DNA from: Hippophae tibetana
Taxonomy: Eukaryota; Streptophyta; Magnoliopsida; Rosales; Elaeagnaceae
NCBI GenBank assembly: GCA_037013495.1
Contig: CM072801.1
Coordinates: 109,313,816 to 109,377,815, forward strand
DNA: 64,000 nucleotides
Direction: 5' to 3'
This document shows, piece after piece, positions 37,407-49,213 of this stretch (positions are counted from its first letter, which is position 1; each line of letters begins with the position of its first letter). A program made the translations under genes and the position numbers. The notes under the pieces are model-generated. The model saw nothing but the letters and a program-made list of their open reading frames with translations. It was not told the DNA's origin and did no database searches.

Positions 37407-40400
37407 TCATGGTGCATACTACATAATGATGTCTTAAACTTTGGTCGCACCTTATTTCGTTGTAATCTCTTCTTGCTCTTTAGGATTTCAATTTGTTCAT
37501 CTTAGCCATATTCTTAGTAATTCAATCTTTCTTATTCCATTGAGTTCTGGCGTTCTTAGGTTGTCCGCAAAAGGGATTCGCATCGTTTGGGATCATAACC
37601 TTAGTTACTGAAAATGGTGTATCTACCTTCACATATCTATTTTAAGAATTTTAGGTTTAAAAAATTTTGTGCTTTGGAGGTTTTCTCCTCTCTTAAGTCA
37701 CAATTTCCAAAAAGAGAAAGAAATTGTGTCCTTAAAGTCTTGTCTTTTATTTCAATTTTTTTTACATTGTTTTCCACTTTGGATTTCATATCTTATTTTT
37801 CTTTAAAATCTTGTCATCTTTTACTTTTCTTTGTTTTATGTGTTCCACCTTTCTTTCTTCTTGAGAAAAACAAGAGAGCTAATACAGTTCACAGTGTAAA
37901 AACAAAAAGAAGGTATTAATTGTGGTTGTAACTAAAAACTGTTATAACTTTTTTTTTGTGCATCGAAATGAGTACTATAACATATCAAATCTGAAGCTCG
38001 TTCCGATGCCTAAAAACGCACCGTAGCAATAGTATATTTCCCCACTTTTGTCAACCCAAATTTCATGGTGCATACTACATAATGATGTCTTAAACTTTGG
38101 TCGCACCTTATTTCGTTGTAATCTCTTCTTGCTCTTTAGGATTTCAATTTGTTCATCTTAGCCATATTCTTAGTAATTCAATCTTTCTTATTCCATTGAG
38201 TTCCAGCGTTCTTAGGTTGTCCGCAAAAGGGATTCGCATCGTTTGGGATCATAACCTTGGTTGCTGAAAATGGTGTATCTACCTTCACATATCTATTTTT
38301 AGAATTTTAGGTTTAAAATATTTTGTGCTTTGGAGGTTTTCTCCTCTCTTAAGTCCCAATTTCCAAAAAGAGAAAGAAATTGTGTCCTCAAAGTCTTGTC
38401 TTTTATTTCAATTTTGTAGACATTGTTTTCAACTTTGGATTTCATATCTTATTTTTCTTTAAAATCATGTCATCTTTTACTTTTCTTTGTTTTATGTGTT
38501 CCACCTTTCTTTCTTCTTGAGAAAAACAAGAGAGCTAATACAGTTCACAGTGTAAAAACAAAAAGAAGGTATTAATTGTGGTTGTAACTAAAAACTGTTA
38601 TAACTTTTATTTTGTGCATCGAAATGAGTACTATAACATATCAAATCTGAAGCTCGTTCCGATACCTAAAAACGCACCGTAGCAATAGTATATTTCCCCA
38701 CTTTTGTCAACCCAAATTTCATGGTGCATACTACATAATGATGTCTTAAACTTTGGTCGCACCTTATTTCGTTGTAATCTCTTCTTGCTCTTTAGGATTT
38801 CAATTTGTTCATCTTAGCCATATTCTTAGTAATTCAATCTTTCTTATTCAATTGAGTTCCAGCGTTCTTAGGTTGTCCGCAAAAGGGATTCGCATCGTTT
38901 GGGATCATAACCTTGGTTGCTGAAAATGGTGTATCTACCTTCACATATCTATTTTAAAAATTTTAGGTTTAAAACATTTCGTGCTTTGGAGGTTTTCTCC
39001 TCTCTTAAGTCCCAATTTCCAAAAAGAGAAAGAAATTGTGTCCTTAAAGTCTTGTCTTTTATTTCAATTTTGTTGACATTGTTTTCCACTTTGGATTTTG
39101 ATATCTTATTTTTCTTTAAAATCATGTCATCTTTTACTTTTCTTTGTTTTATGTGTTCCACCTTTCTTTCTTCTCGAGAAAAACAAGAGAGCTAATACAG
39201 TTCACAGTGTAAAAACAAAAAGAAGGTATTAATTGTGGTTGTAACTAAAAACTGTTATAACTTTTATTTTGTGCATCGAAATGAGTACTATAACATATCA
39301 AATCTGAAGCTCGTTCCGATGCCTAAAAACGCACCGTAGCAATAGTATAATTCCCCACTTTTGTCAACCCAAATTTCATGGTGCATACTACATAATGATG
39401 TCTTAAACTTTGGTCGCACCTTATTTCGTTGTAATCTCTTCTTGCTCTTTAGTATTTCAATTTGTTCCTCTTCGCCATATTCTTAGTAATTCAATCAATC
39501 TTATTCCATTGAGTTCTAGCGTTCTTAGGTTGTCCGCAAAAGGGATTCGCATTGTTTGGGATCATAACCTTGGTTGCTAAAAATGGTGTATCTACCTTCA
39601 CATATCTATTTTTAGAATTTTAGGTTTAAAACATTTTGTGCTTTGGAGGTTTTCTCCTCTCTTAAGTCACAATTTCCAAAAAGAGAAAGAAATTGTGTCC
39701 TTAAAGTCTTGTCTTTTATTTCAATTTTTTTGACATTGTTTTCCACTTTGGATTTCATATCTTATTTTTCTTTAAAATCTTGTCATCTTTTACATTTCTT
39801 TGTTTTATGTGTTCCACCTTTCTTTCTTCTTGAGAAAAACAAGAGAGCTAATATAGTTCACAGTGTAAAAACAAAAAGAAGGTATTAATTGTGGTTGTAA
39901 CTAAAAACTGTTATAACTTTTATTTTGTGCATCGAAATGAGTACTATAACATATCAAATCTGAAGCTCCTTCCGATGCCTAAAAACGCACCGTAGCAATA
40001 GTATATTTCCCCACTTTTGTCAACCCAAATTTCATGGTGCATACTACATAATGATGTCTTAAACTTTGGTCGCACCTTATTTCGTTGTAATCTCTTCTTG
40101 CTCTTTAGTATTTCAATTTTTTCCTCTTCGCCATATTCTTAGTAATTCAATCAATCTTATTCCATTGAGTTCTAGCGTTCTTAGGTTGTCCGCAAAAGGG
40201 ATTCGCATCGTTTGGGATCATAACCTTGGTTGCTAAAAATGGTGTATCTACCTTCACATATCTATTTTTAGAATTTTAGGTTTAAAAAATTTTGTGCTTT
40301 GGAGGTTTTCTCCTCTCTTAAGTCACAATTTCCAAAAAGAGAAAGAAATTGTGTCCTTAAAGTCTTGTCTTTTATTTCAATTTTGTTGACATTCTTTTCC

Positions 40401-40687
40401 ACTTTGGATTTCATATCTTATTTTTCTTTAAAATCTTGTCATCTTTTACTTTTCTTTGTTTTATGTGTTCCACCTTTCTTTCTTCTTGAGAAAAACAAGA
40501 GAGCTAATACAGTTCACAGTGTAAAAACAAAAAGAAGGTATTAATTGTGGTTGTAACTAAAAACTATTATAACTTTTATTTTGTGCATCGAAATGAGTAC
40601 TATAACATATCAAATCTGAAGCTCGTTCCGATGCCTAAAAACGCACCGTAGCAATAGTATATTTCCCCACTTTTGTGAACCCAAATT
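37407..40687 (+). repeat. Transitional monomers m58-m62
   Basis: m58 repeats m44 (GTTCTGGCG, CTTAGTTACTG) with the private runs TTTTTTTTACATTG and ACTTTTTTTTTGTGC. m59 resembles W without GAGACCTAATAC. m60 has ATTTTAAAAATTTT, CATTTCGTGC, GGATTTTGATATC and TTCTCGAG and is 657 bp. m61 has GCATTGTTTGGG and TTTTACATTTC. m62 has TTTTTTCCTCTTCGCC, GACATTCTTTTCC and AAAACTATTATAAC. No two of these are obvious copies of each other. Confidence 0.7.
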
Positions 40688-41999
40688 TCATGGTGCATAC
40701 TACATAATGATGTCTTAAACTTTGGTCGCACCTTATTTCGTTGTAATCTCTTCTTGCTCTTTAGGATTTCAATTTGTTCATCTTAGCCATATTCTTAGTA
40801 ATTCAATCTTTCTTATTCAATTGAGTTCCAGCGTTCTTAGGTTGTCCGCAAAAGGGATTCGCATCGTTTGGGATCATAACCTTGGTTGCTGAAAATGGTG
40901 TATCTACCTTCACATATCTATTTTAAAAATTTTAGGTTTAAAACATTTTGTGCTTTGGAGGTTTTCTCCTCTCTTAAGTCAAAATTTCCAAAAAGAGAAA
41001 GAAATTGTGTCCTTAAAGTCTTGTCTTTTATTTCAATTTTGTAGACATTGTTTTCAACTTTGGATTTCATATCTTATTTTTCTTTAAAATCATGTCATCT
41101 TTTACTTTTCTTTGTTTTATGTGTTCCACCTTTCTTTCTTCTTGAGAAAAACAAGAGAGCTAATATAGTTCACAGTGTAAAAACAAAAAGAAGGTATTAA
41201 TTGTGGTTGTAACTAAAAACTGTTATAACTTTTATTTTGTGCATCGAAACGAGTACAATAACATATCAAATCTGTAGCTCGTTCCGATACCTAAAAACGC
41301 ACCGTAGCACTAGTATATTTCCCGCCTTTTGTCAACCCAAATTTCATGGTGCATACTACATAATGATGTCTTAAACTTTGGTCGCACCTTATTTCGTTGT
41401 AATCTCTTCTTGCTCTTTAGGATTTCAATTTGTTCATCTTAGCCATATTCTTAGTAATTCAATCTTTCTTATTCCATTGAGTTCCAGCGTTCTTAGGTTG
41501 TCCGCAAATGGGATTCGCATCATTTGGGATCATAACCTTGGTTGCTGAAAATGGTGTATCTACCTTCACATATCTATTTTAAGAATTTTAGGTTTAAAAC
41601 ATTTTGTGCTTTGGAGGTTTTCTCCTCTCTTAAGTCAAAATTTCCAAAAAGAGAAAGAAATTGTGTCCTTAAAGTCTTGGCTTTTATTTCAATTTTTTTG
41701 ACATTCTTTTCCACTTTGGATTTCATATCTTATTTTTCTTTAAAATCTTGTCATCTTTTACTTTTCTTTGTTTTATGTGTTCCACCTTTCTTTCTTCTTG
41801 AGAAAAACAAGAGAGCTAATACAGTTCACAGTGTAAAAACAAAAAGAAGGTATTAATTGTGGTTGTAACTAAAAACTATTATAACTTTTATTTTGTGCAT
41901 CGAAATGAGTACTATAACATATCAAATCTGAAGCTCGTTCCGATGCCTAAAAACGCACCGTAGCAATAGTATATTTCCCCACTTTTGTGAACCCAAATT
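40688..41999 (+). repeat. Dimer unit copy 1 (m63-m64), 1312 bp
   Basis: m63 has CAAAATTTCC, GTAGAC and GCTAATATAG, and introduces an end haplotype: CGAAACGAGTACAATAAC, CTGTAGCTCG, GCACTAGTATATTTCCCGCC. m64 has GCATCATTTGGG, CAAAATTTCC, CTTGGCTTTTATTTC and GACATTCTTTTCC, then AAAACTATTATAAC and TTTTGTGAACC. Both repeat in m65-m66. Confidence 0.85.
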
Positions 42000-43311
42000 T
42001 CATGGTGCATACTACATAATGATGTCTTAAACTTTGGTCGCACCTTATTTCGTTGTAATCTCTTCTTGCTCTTTAGGATTTCAATTTGTTCATCTTAGCC
42101 ATATTCTTAGTAATTCAATCTTTCTTATTCCATTGAGTTCCAGCGTTCTTAGGTTGTCCGCAAATGGGATTCGCATCGTTTGGGGTCATAACCTTGGTTG
42201 CTGAAAATGGTGTATCTACCTTCACATATCTATTTTAAGAATTTTAGGTTTAAAACATTTTGTGCTTTGGAGGTTTTCTCCTCTCTTAAGTCAAAATTTC
42301 CAAAAAGAGAAAGAAATTGTGTCCTTAAAGTCTTGTCTTTTATTTCAATTTTGTAGACATTGTTTTCAACTTTGGATTTCATATCTTATTTTTCTTTAAA
42401 ATCATGTCATCTTTTACTTTTCTTTGTTTTATGTGTTCCACCTTTCTTTCTTCTTGAGAAAAACAAGAGAGCTAATATAGTTCACAGTGTAAAAACAAAA
42501 AGAAGGTATTAATTGTGGTTGTAACTAAAAACTGTTATAACTTTTATTTTGTGCATCGAAACGAGTACAATAACATATCAAATCTGTAGCTCGTTCCGAT
42601 ACCTAAAAACGCACCGTAGCACTAGTATATTTCCCGCCTTTTGTCAACCCAAATTTCATGGTGCATACTACATAATGATGTCTTAAACTTTGGTCGCACC
42701 TTATTTCGTTGTAATCTCTTCTTGCTCTTTAGGATTTCAATTTGTTCATCTTAGCCATATTCTTAGTAATTCAATCTTTCTTATTCCATTGAGTTCCAGC
42801 GTTCTTAGGTTGTCCGCAAATGGGATTCGCATCATTTGGGATCATAACCTTGGTTGCTGAAAATGGTGTATCTACCTTCACATATCTATTTTAAGAATTT
42901 TAGGTTTAAAACATTTTGTGCTTTGGAGGTTTTCTCCTCTCTTAAGTCAAAATTTCCAAAAAGAGAAAGAAATTGTGTCCTTAAAGTCTTGGCTTTTATT
43001 TCAATTTTTTTGACATTCTTTTCCACTTTGGATTTCATATCTTATTTTTCTTTAAAATCTTGTCATCTTTTACTTTTCTTTGTTTTATGTGTTCCACCTT
43101 TCTTTCTTCTTGAGAAAAACAAGAGAGCTAATACAGTTCACAGTGTAAAAACAAAAAGAAGGTATTAATTGTGGTTGTAACTAAAAACTGTTATAACTTT
43201 TATTTTGTGCATCGAAATGAGTACTATAACATATCAAATCTGAAGCTCGTTCCGATGCCTAAAAACGCACCCTAGCAATAGTATATTTCCCCACTTTTGT
43301 CAACCCAAATT
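42000..43311 (+). repeat. Dimer unit copy 2 (m65-m66), 1312 bp
   Basis: A repeat of m63-m64 at +1312 bp, including the uncommon GCACTAGTATATTTCCCGCC and CTTGGCTTTT variants. m65 differs on its left: AAATGGG, TTTGGGGTCATAACC and ATTTTAAGAATTTT. m66 ends with AAAACTGTTATAAC, CACCCTAGC and TTTTGTCAACC where m64 has ACTATTATAAC, CACCGTAGC and TTTTGTGAACC. The duplicated tract therefore ends inside m66. Confidence 0.85.
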
Positions 43312-45279
43312 TCATGGTGCATACTACATAATGATGTCTTAAACTTTGGTCGCACCTTATTTCGTTGTAATCTCTTCTTGCTCTTTAGGATTTCAATTTG
43401 TTCATCTTAGCCATATTCTTAGTAATTCAAACTTTCTTATTCCATTGAGTTCCAGCGTTCTTAGGTTGTCCGCAAAAGGGATTCGCATCGTTTGGGATCA
43501 TAACCTTGGTTGCTGAAAATGGTGTATCTACCTTCACATATCTATTTTTAGAATTTTAGGTTTAAAAAATTTTGTGCTTTGGAGGTTTTCTCCTCTCTTA
43601 AGTCACAATTTGCAAAAAGAGAAAGAAATTGTGTCCTTAAAGTCTTATCTTTTATTTCAATTTTGTTGACATTGTTTTCCACTTTGGATTTTGATATCTT
43701 ATTTTTCTTTAAAATCATGTCATCTTTTACTTTTCTTTGTTTTATGTGTTCCACCTTTCTTTCTTCTTGAGAAAAACAAGAGAGCTAATACAGTTCACAG
43801 TGTAAAAACAAAAAGAAGGTATTAATTGTGGTTGTAACTAAAAACTATTATAACTTTTATTTTGTGCATCGAAATGAGTACTATAACATATCAAATCTGA
43901 AGCTCGTTCCGATGCCTAAAAACGCACCGTAGCAATAGTATATTTCCCCACTTTTGTGAACCCAAATTTCATGGTGCATACTACATAATGATGTCTTAAA
44001 CTTTGGTCGCACCTTATTTCGTTGTAATCTCTTCTTGCTCTTTAGGATTTCAATTTGTTCATCTTAGCCATATTCTTAGTAATTCAATCTTTCTTATTCC
44101 ATTGAGTTCCAGCGTTCTTAGGTTGTCCGCAAATGGGATTCGCATCGTTTGGGGTCATAACCTTGGTTGCTGAAAATGGTGTATCTACCTTCACATATCT
44201 ATTTTAAGAATTTTAGGTTTAAAACATTTTGTGCTTTGGAGGTTTTCTCCTCTCTTAAGTCACAATTTCCAAAAAGAGAAAGAAATTGTGTCCTTAAAGT
44301 CTTGTCTTTTATTTCAATTTTGTAGACATTGTTTTCAACTTTGGATTTCATATCTTATTTTTCTTTAAAATCATGTCATCTTTTACTTTTCTTTGTTTTA
44401 TGTGTTCCACCTTTCTTTCTTCTTGAGAAAAACAAGAGAGCTAATATAGTTCACAGTGTAAAAACAAAAAGAAGGTATTAATTGTGGTTGTAACTAAAAA
44501 CTGTTATAACTTTTATTTTGTGCATCGAAACGAGTACAATAACATATCAAATCTGTAGCTCGTTCCGATACCTAAAAACGCACCGTAGCAATAGTATATT
44601 TCCCGCCTTTTGTCAACCCAAATTTCATGGTTCATACTACATAATGATGTCTTAAACTTTGGTCGCACCTTATTTCGTTGTAATCTCTTCTTGCTCTTTA
44701 GTATTTCAATTTGTTCATCTTCGCCATATTCTTAGTGATTCAATCTTTCTTATTCCATTGAGTTCCAGCGTTCTTAGGTTGTCCGCAAAAGAGATTCGCA
44801 TCGTTTGGGATCATAACCTTGGTTGCTGAAAATGGTGTATCTACCTTCACATATCTATTTTTAGAATTTTAGGTTTAAAAAATTTTGTGCTTTGGAGGTT
44901 TTCTCCTCTCTTAAGTCACAATTTCCAAAAAGAGAAAGAAATTGTGTCCTTAAAGTCTTGTCTTTTATTTCAATTTTGTTGACATTGTTTTGCACTTTGG
45001 ATTTCATATCTTATTTTTCTTTAAAATCTTGTCATCTTTTACTTTTCTTTGTTTTATGTGTTCCTCCTTTCTTTCTTCTTGAGAAAAACAAGAGAGCTAA
45101 TACAGTTCACAAAGTAAAAACAAAAAAAAGGTATTAATTGGGGTTGTAACTAAAAACTGTTATAACTTTTATTTTGTGCATCGAAATGAGTACTATAACA
45201 TATCAAATCTGAAGCTCGTTCCGATCCTATAACCGCACCGTAGCAATAGTATATTTCCCCACTTTTGTCAACCCAAATT
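43312..45279 (+). repeat. Trimer HOR II, copy 1 (m67-m69)
   Basis: First appearance of the series repeated to 53148. m67 has CACAATTTGC, GTCTTATCTTTT and ACTATTATAAC on its right half, while its left half is unlike the later copies. m68 has AAATGGG, TTTGGGGTCAT and GTAGAC, and ends CGAAACGAG...CCCGCC. m69 has CTTAGTGATTC, AAAAGAGATTC, TTTTGCACTTTGG, CACAAAGT, AATTGGGG and CCTATAACCG. m69 also has GTTCCTCC. Confidence 0.85.
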
Positions 45280-47247
45280 TCATGGTTCATACTACATAAT
45301 GATGTCTTAAACTTTGGTCGCACCTTATTTCGTTGTAATCTCTTCTTGCTCTTTAGTATTTCAATTTGTTCCTCTTCACCATATTCTTAGTAATTCAATC
45401 AATCTTATTCCATTGAGTTCCAGCGTTCTTAGGTTGTCCGCAAAAGGGATTCGCATCATTTGGGATCATAACCTTGGTTGCTAAAAATGATGTATCTACC
45501 TTCACATATCTATTTTTAGAATTTTAGGTTTAAAAAATTTTGTGCTTTGGAGGTTTTCTCCTCTCTTAAGTCACAATTTGAAAAAAGAGAAAGAAATTGT
45601 GTCCTTAAAGTCTTATCTTTTATTTCAATTTTGTTGACATTGTTTTCCACTTTGGATTTTGATATCTTATTTTTCTTTAAAATCATGTCATCTTTTACTT
45701 TTCTTTGTTTTATGTGTTCCACCTTTCTTTCTTCTTGAGAAAAACAAGAGAGCTAATACAGTTCACAGTGTAAAAACAAAAAGAAGGTATTAATTGTGGT
45801 TGTAACTAAAAACTATTATAACTTTTATTTTGTGCATCAAAATGAGTACTATAACATATCAAATCTGAAGCTCGTTCCGATGCCTAAAAACGCACCGTAG
45901 CAATAGTATATTTCCCCACTTTTGTGAACCCAAATTTCATGGTGCATACTACATAATGATGTCTTAAACTTTGGTCGCACCTTATTTCGTTGTAATCTCT
46001 TCTTGCTCTTTAGGATTTCAATTTGTTCATCTTAGCCATATTCTTAGTAATTCAATCTTTCTTATTCCATTGAGTTCCAGCGTTCTTAGGTTGTCCGCAA
46101 ATGGGATTCGCATCGTTTGGGGTCATAACCTTGGTTGCTGAAAATGGTGTATCTACCTTCACATATCTATTTTAAGAATTTTAGGTTTAAAACATTTTGT
46201 GCTTTGGAGGTTTTCTCCTCTCTTAAGTCAAAATTTCCAAAAAGAGAAAGAAATTGTGTCCTTAAAGTCTTGTCTTTTATTTCAATTTTGTAGACATTGT
46301 TTTCAACTTTGGATTTCATATCTTATTTTTCTTTAAAATCATGTCATCTTTTACTTTTCTTTGTTTTATGTGTTCCACCTTTCTTTCTTCTTGAGAAAAA
46401 CAAGAGAGCTGATACAGTTCACAGTGTAAAAACAAAAAAAAGGTATTAATTGGGGTTGTAACTAAAAACTGTTATAACTTTTATTTTGTGCATCGAAACG
46501 AGTACAATAACATATCAAATCTGAAGCTCGTTCCGATGCCTAAAAACGCACCCTAGCAATAGTATATTTCCCGCCTTTTGTCAACCCAAATTTCATGGTT
46601 CATACTACATAATGATGTCTTAAACTTTGGTCGCACCTTATTTCGTTGTAATCTCTTCTTGCTCTTTAGTATTTCAATTTGTTCATCTTCGCCATATTCT
46701 TAGTGATTCAATCTTTCTTATTCCATTGAGTTCCAGCGTTCTTAGGTTGTCCGCAAAAGAGATTCGCATCGTTTGGGATCATAACCTTGGTTGCTGAAAA
46801 TGGTGTATCTACCTTCACATATCTATTTTTAGAATTTTAGGTTTAAAAAATTTTGTGCTTTGGAGGTTTTCTCCTCTCTTAAGTCACAATTTCCAAAAAG
46901 AGAAAGAAATTGTGTCCTTAAAGTCTTGTCTTTTATTTCAATTTTGTTGACATTGTTTTGCACTTTGGATTTCATATCTTATTTTTCTTTAAAATCTTGT
47001 CATCTTTTACTTTTCTTTGTTTTATGTGTTCCACCTTTCTTTCTTCTTGAGAAAAACAAGAGAGCTAATACAGTTCACAAAGTAAAAACAAAAAAAAGGT
47101 ATTAATTGGGGTTGTAACTAAAAACTGTTATAACTTTTATTTTGTGCATCGAAATGAGTACTATAACATATCAAATCTGAAGCTCGTTCCGATCCTATAA
47201 CCGCACCGTAGCAATAGTATATTTCCCCACTTTTGTCAACCCAAATT
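45280..47247 (+). repeat. Trimer HOR II, copy 2 = block P (m70-m72)
   Basis: m70 has CCTCTTCACC, GCATCATTTGGG, AAATGATGTATC, CACAATTTGAAAAAAG, GGATTTTGATATC and ACTATTATAAC. m71 has CAAAATTTCC and GCTGATACAG, and an end reading AATTGGGG, CTGAAGCTCG, CACCCTAGC, CCCGCC. m72 matches m69. This block matches m79-m81 more closely than the two blocks between them. Confidence 0.85.
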
Positions 47248-49213
47248 TCATGGTTCATACTACATAATGATGTCTTAAACTTTGGTCGCACCTTATTTCG
47301 TTGTAATCTCTTCTTGCTCTTTAGTATTTCAATTTGTTCCTCTTCACCATATTCTTAGTAATTCAATCAATCTTATTCCATTGAGTTCCAGCGTTCTTAG
47401 GTTGTCCGCAAAAGGGATTCGCATCGTTTGGGATCATAACCTTGGTTGCTAAAAATGATGTATCTACCTTCACATATCTATTTTTAGAATTTTAGGTTTA
47501 AAAAATTTTGTGCTTTGGAGGTTTTCTCCTCTCTTAAGTCACTATTTGCAAAAAGAGAAAGAAATTGTGTTCTTAAAGTCTTATCTTTTATTTCAATTTT
47601 GTTGACATTGTTTTCCACTTTGGATTTCATATCTTATTTTTCTTTAAAATCTTGTCATCTTTTACTTTTCTTTGTTTTATGTGTTCCACCTTTCTTTCTT
47701 CTTGAGAAAAACAAGAGAGCTAATACAGTTCACAGTGTAAAAACAAAAAGAAGGTATTAATTGTGGTTGTAACTAAAAACTGTTATAACTTTTATTTTGT
47801 GCATCGAAATGAGTACTATAACATATCAAATCTGAAGCTCCTTCCGATGCCTAAAAACGCACCGTAGCAATAGTATATTTCCCCACTTTTGTCAACCCAA
47901 ATTTCATGGTGCATACTACATAATGATGTTTTAAACTTTGGTCGCACCTTATTTCGTTGTAATCTCTTCTTGCTCTTTAGTATTTCAATTTTTTCCTCTT
48001 CGCCATATTCTTAGTAATTCAATCTTTCTTATTCCATTGAGTTCCAGCGTTCTTAGGTTGTCCGCAAATGGGATTCGCATCGTTTGGGGTCATAACCTTG
48101 GTTGCTGAAAATGGTGTATCTACCTTCACATATCTATTTTAAGAATTTTAGGTTTAAAACATTTTGTGCTTTGGAGGTTTTCTCCTCTCTTAAGTCAAAA
48201 TTTCCAAAAAGAGAAAGAAATTGTGTCCTTAAAGTCTTGTCTTTTATTTCAATTTTGTAGACATTGTTTTCAACTTTGGATTTCATATCTTATTTTTCTT
48301 TAAAATCATGTCATCTTTTACTTTTCTTTGTTTTATGTGTTCCACCTTTCTTTCTTCTTGAGAAAAACAAGAGAGCTGATACAGTTCACAGTGTAAAAAC
48401 AAAAAGAAGGTATTAATTGTGGTTGTAACTAAAAACTGTTATAACTTTTATTTTGTGCATCGAAACGAGTACAATAACATATCAAATCTGTAGCTCGTTC
48501 CGATACCTAAAAACGCACCGTAGCAATAGTATATTTCCCGCCTTTTGTCAACCCAAATCGCATGGTTCATACTACATAATGATGTCTTAAACTTTGGTCG
48601 CACCTTATTTCGTTGTAATCTCTTCTTGCTCTTTAGTATTTCAATTTGTTCATCTTCGCCATATTCTTAGTGATTCAATCTTTCTTATTCCATTGAGTTC
48701 CAGCGTTCTTAGGTTGTCCGCAAAAGAGATTCGCATCGTTTGGGATCATAACCTTGGTTGCTGAAAATGGTGTATCTACCTTCACATATCTATTTTTAGA
48801 ATTTTAGGTTTAAAAACTTTTGTGCTTTGGAGGTTTTCTCCTCTCTTAAGTCACAATTTCCAAAAAGAGAAAGAAATTGTGTCCTTAAAGTCTTGTCTTT
48901 TATTTCTATTTTGTTGACATTGTTTTGCACTTTGGATTTCATATCTTATTTTTCATTAAAATCTTGTCATCTTTTACTTTTCTTTGTTTTATGTGTTCCA
49001 CCTTTCTTTCTTCTTGAGAAAAACAAGAGAGCTAATACAGTTCACAAAGTAAAAACAAAAAAAGGTATTAATTGGGGTTGTAACTAAAAACTGTTATAAC
49101 TTTTATTTTGTGCATCGAAATGAGTACTATAACATATCAAATCTGAAGCTCGTTCCGATCCTATAACCGCACCGTAGCAATAGTATATTTCCCCACTTTT
49201 GTCAACCCAAATT
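47248..49213 (+). repeat. Trimer HOR II, copy 3 = block Q (m73-m75)
   Basis: m73 has CACTATTTGC and GTGTTCTTAAAG, GGATTTCATATC instead of the +1-bp allele, and GCTCCTTCCG. m74 has GATGTTTTAAAC, TTTTTTCCTCTTCGCC, GCTGATACAG, CTGTAGCTCG and CCCGCC. m75 has an altered start (AAATCGCATGG), AAAAACTTTTGTGC, TTTCTATTTTG, TTTTCATTAAAATC and a shortened A run, so it is only 654 bp. Confidence 0.85.
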
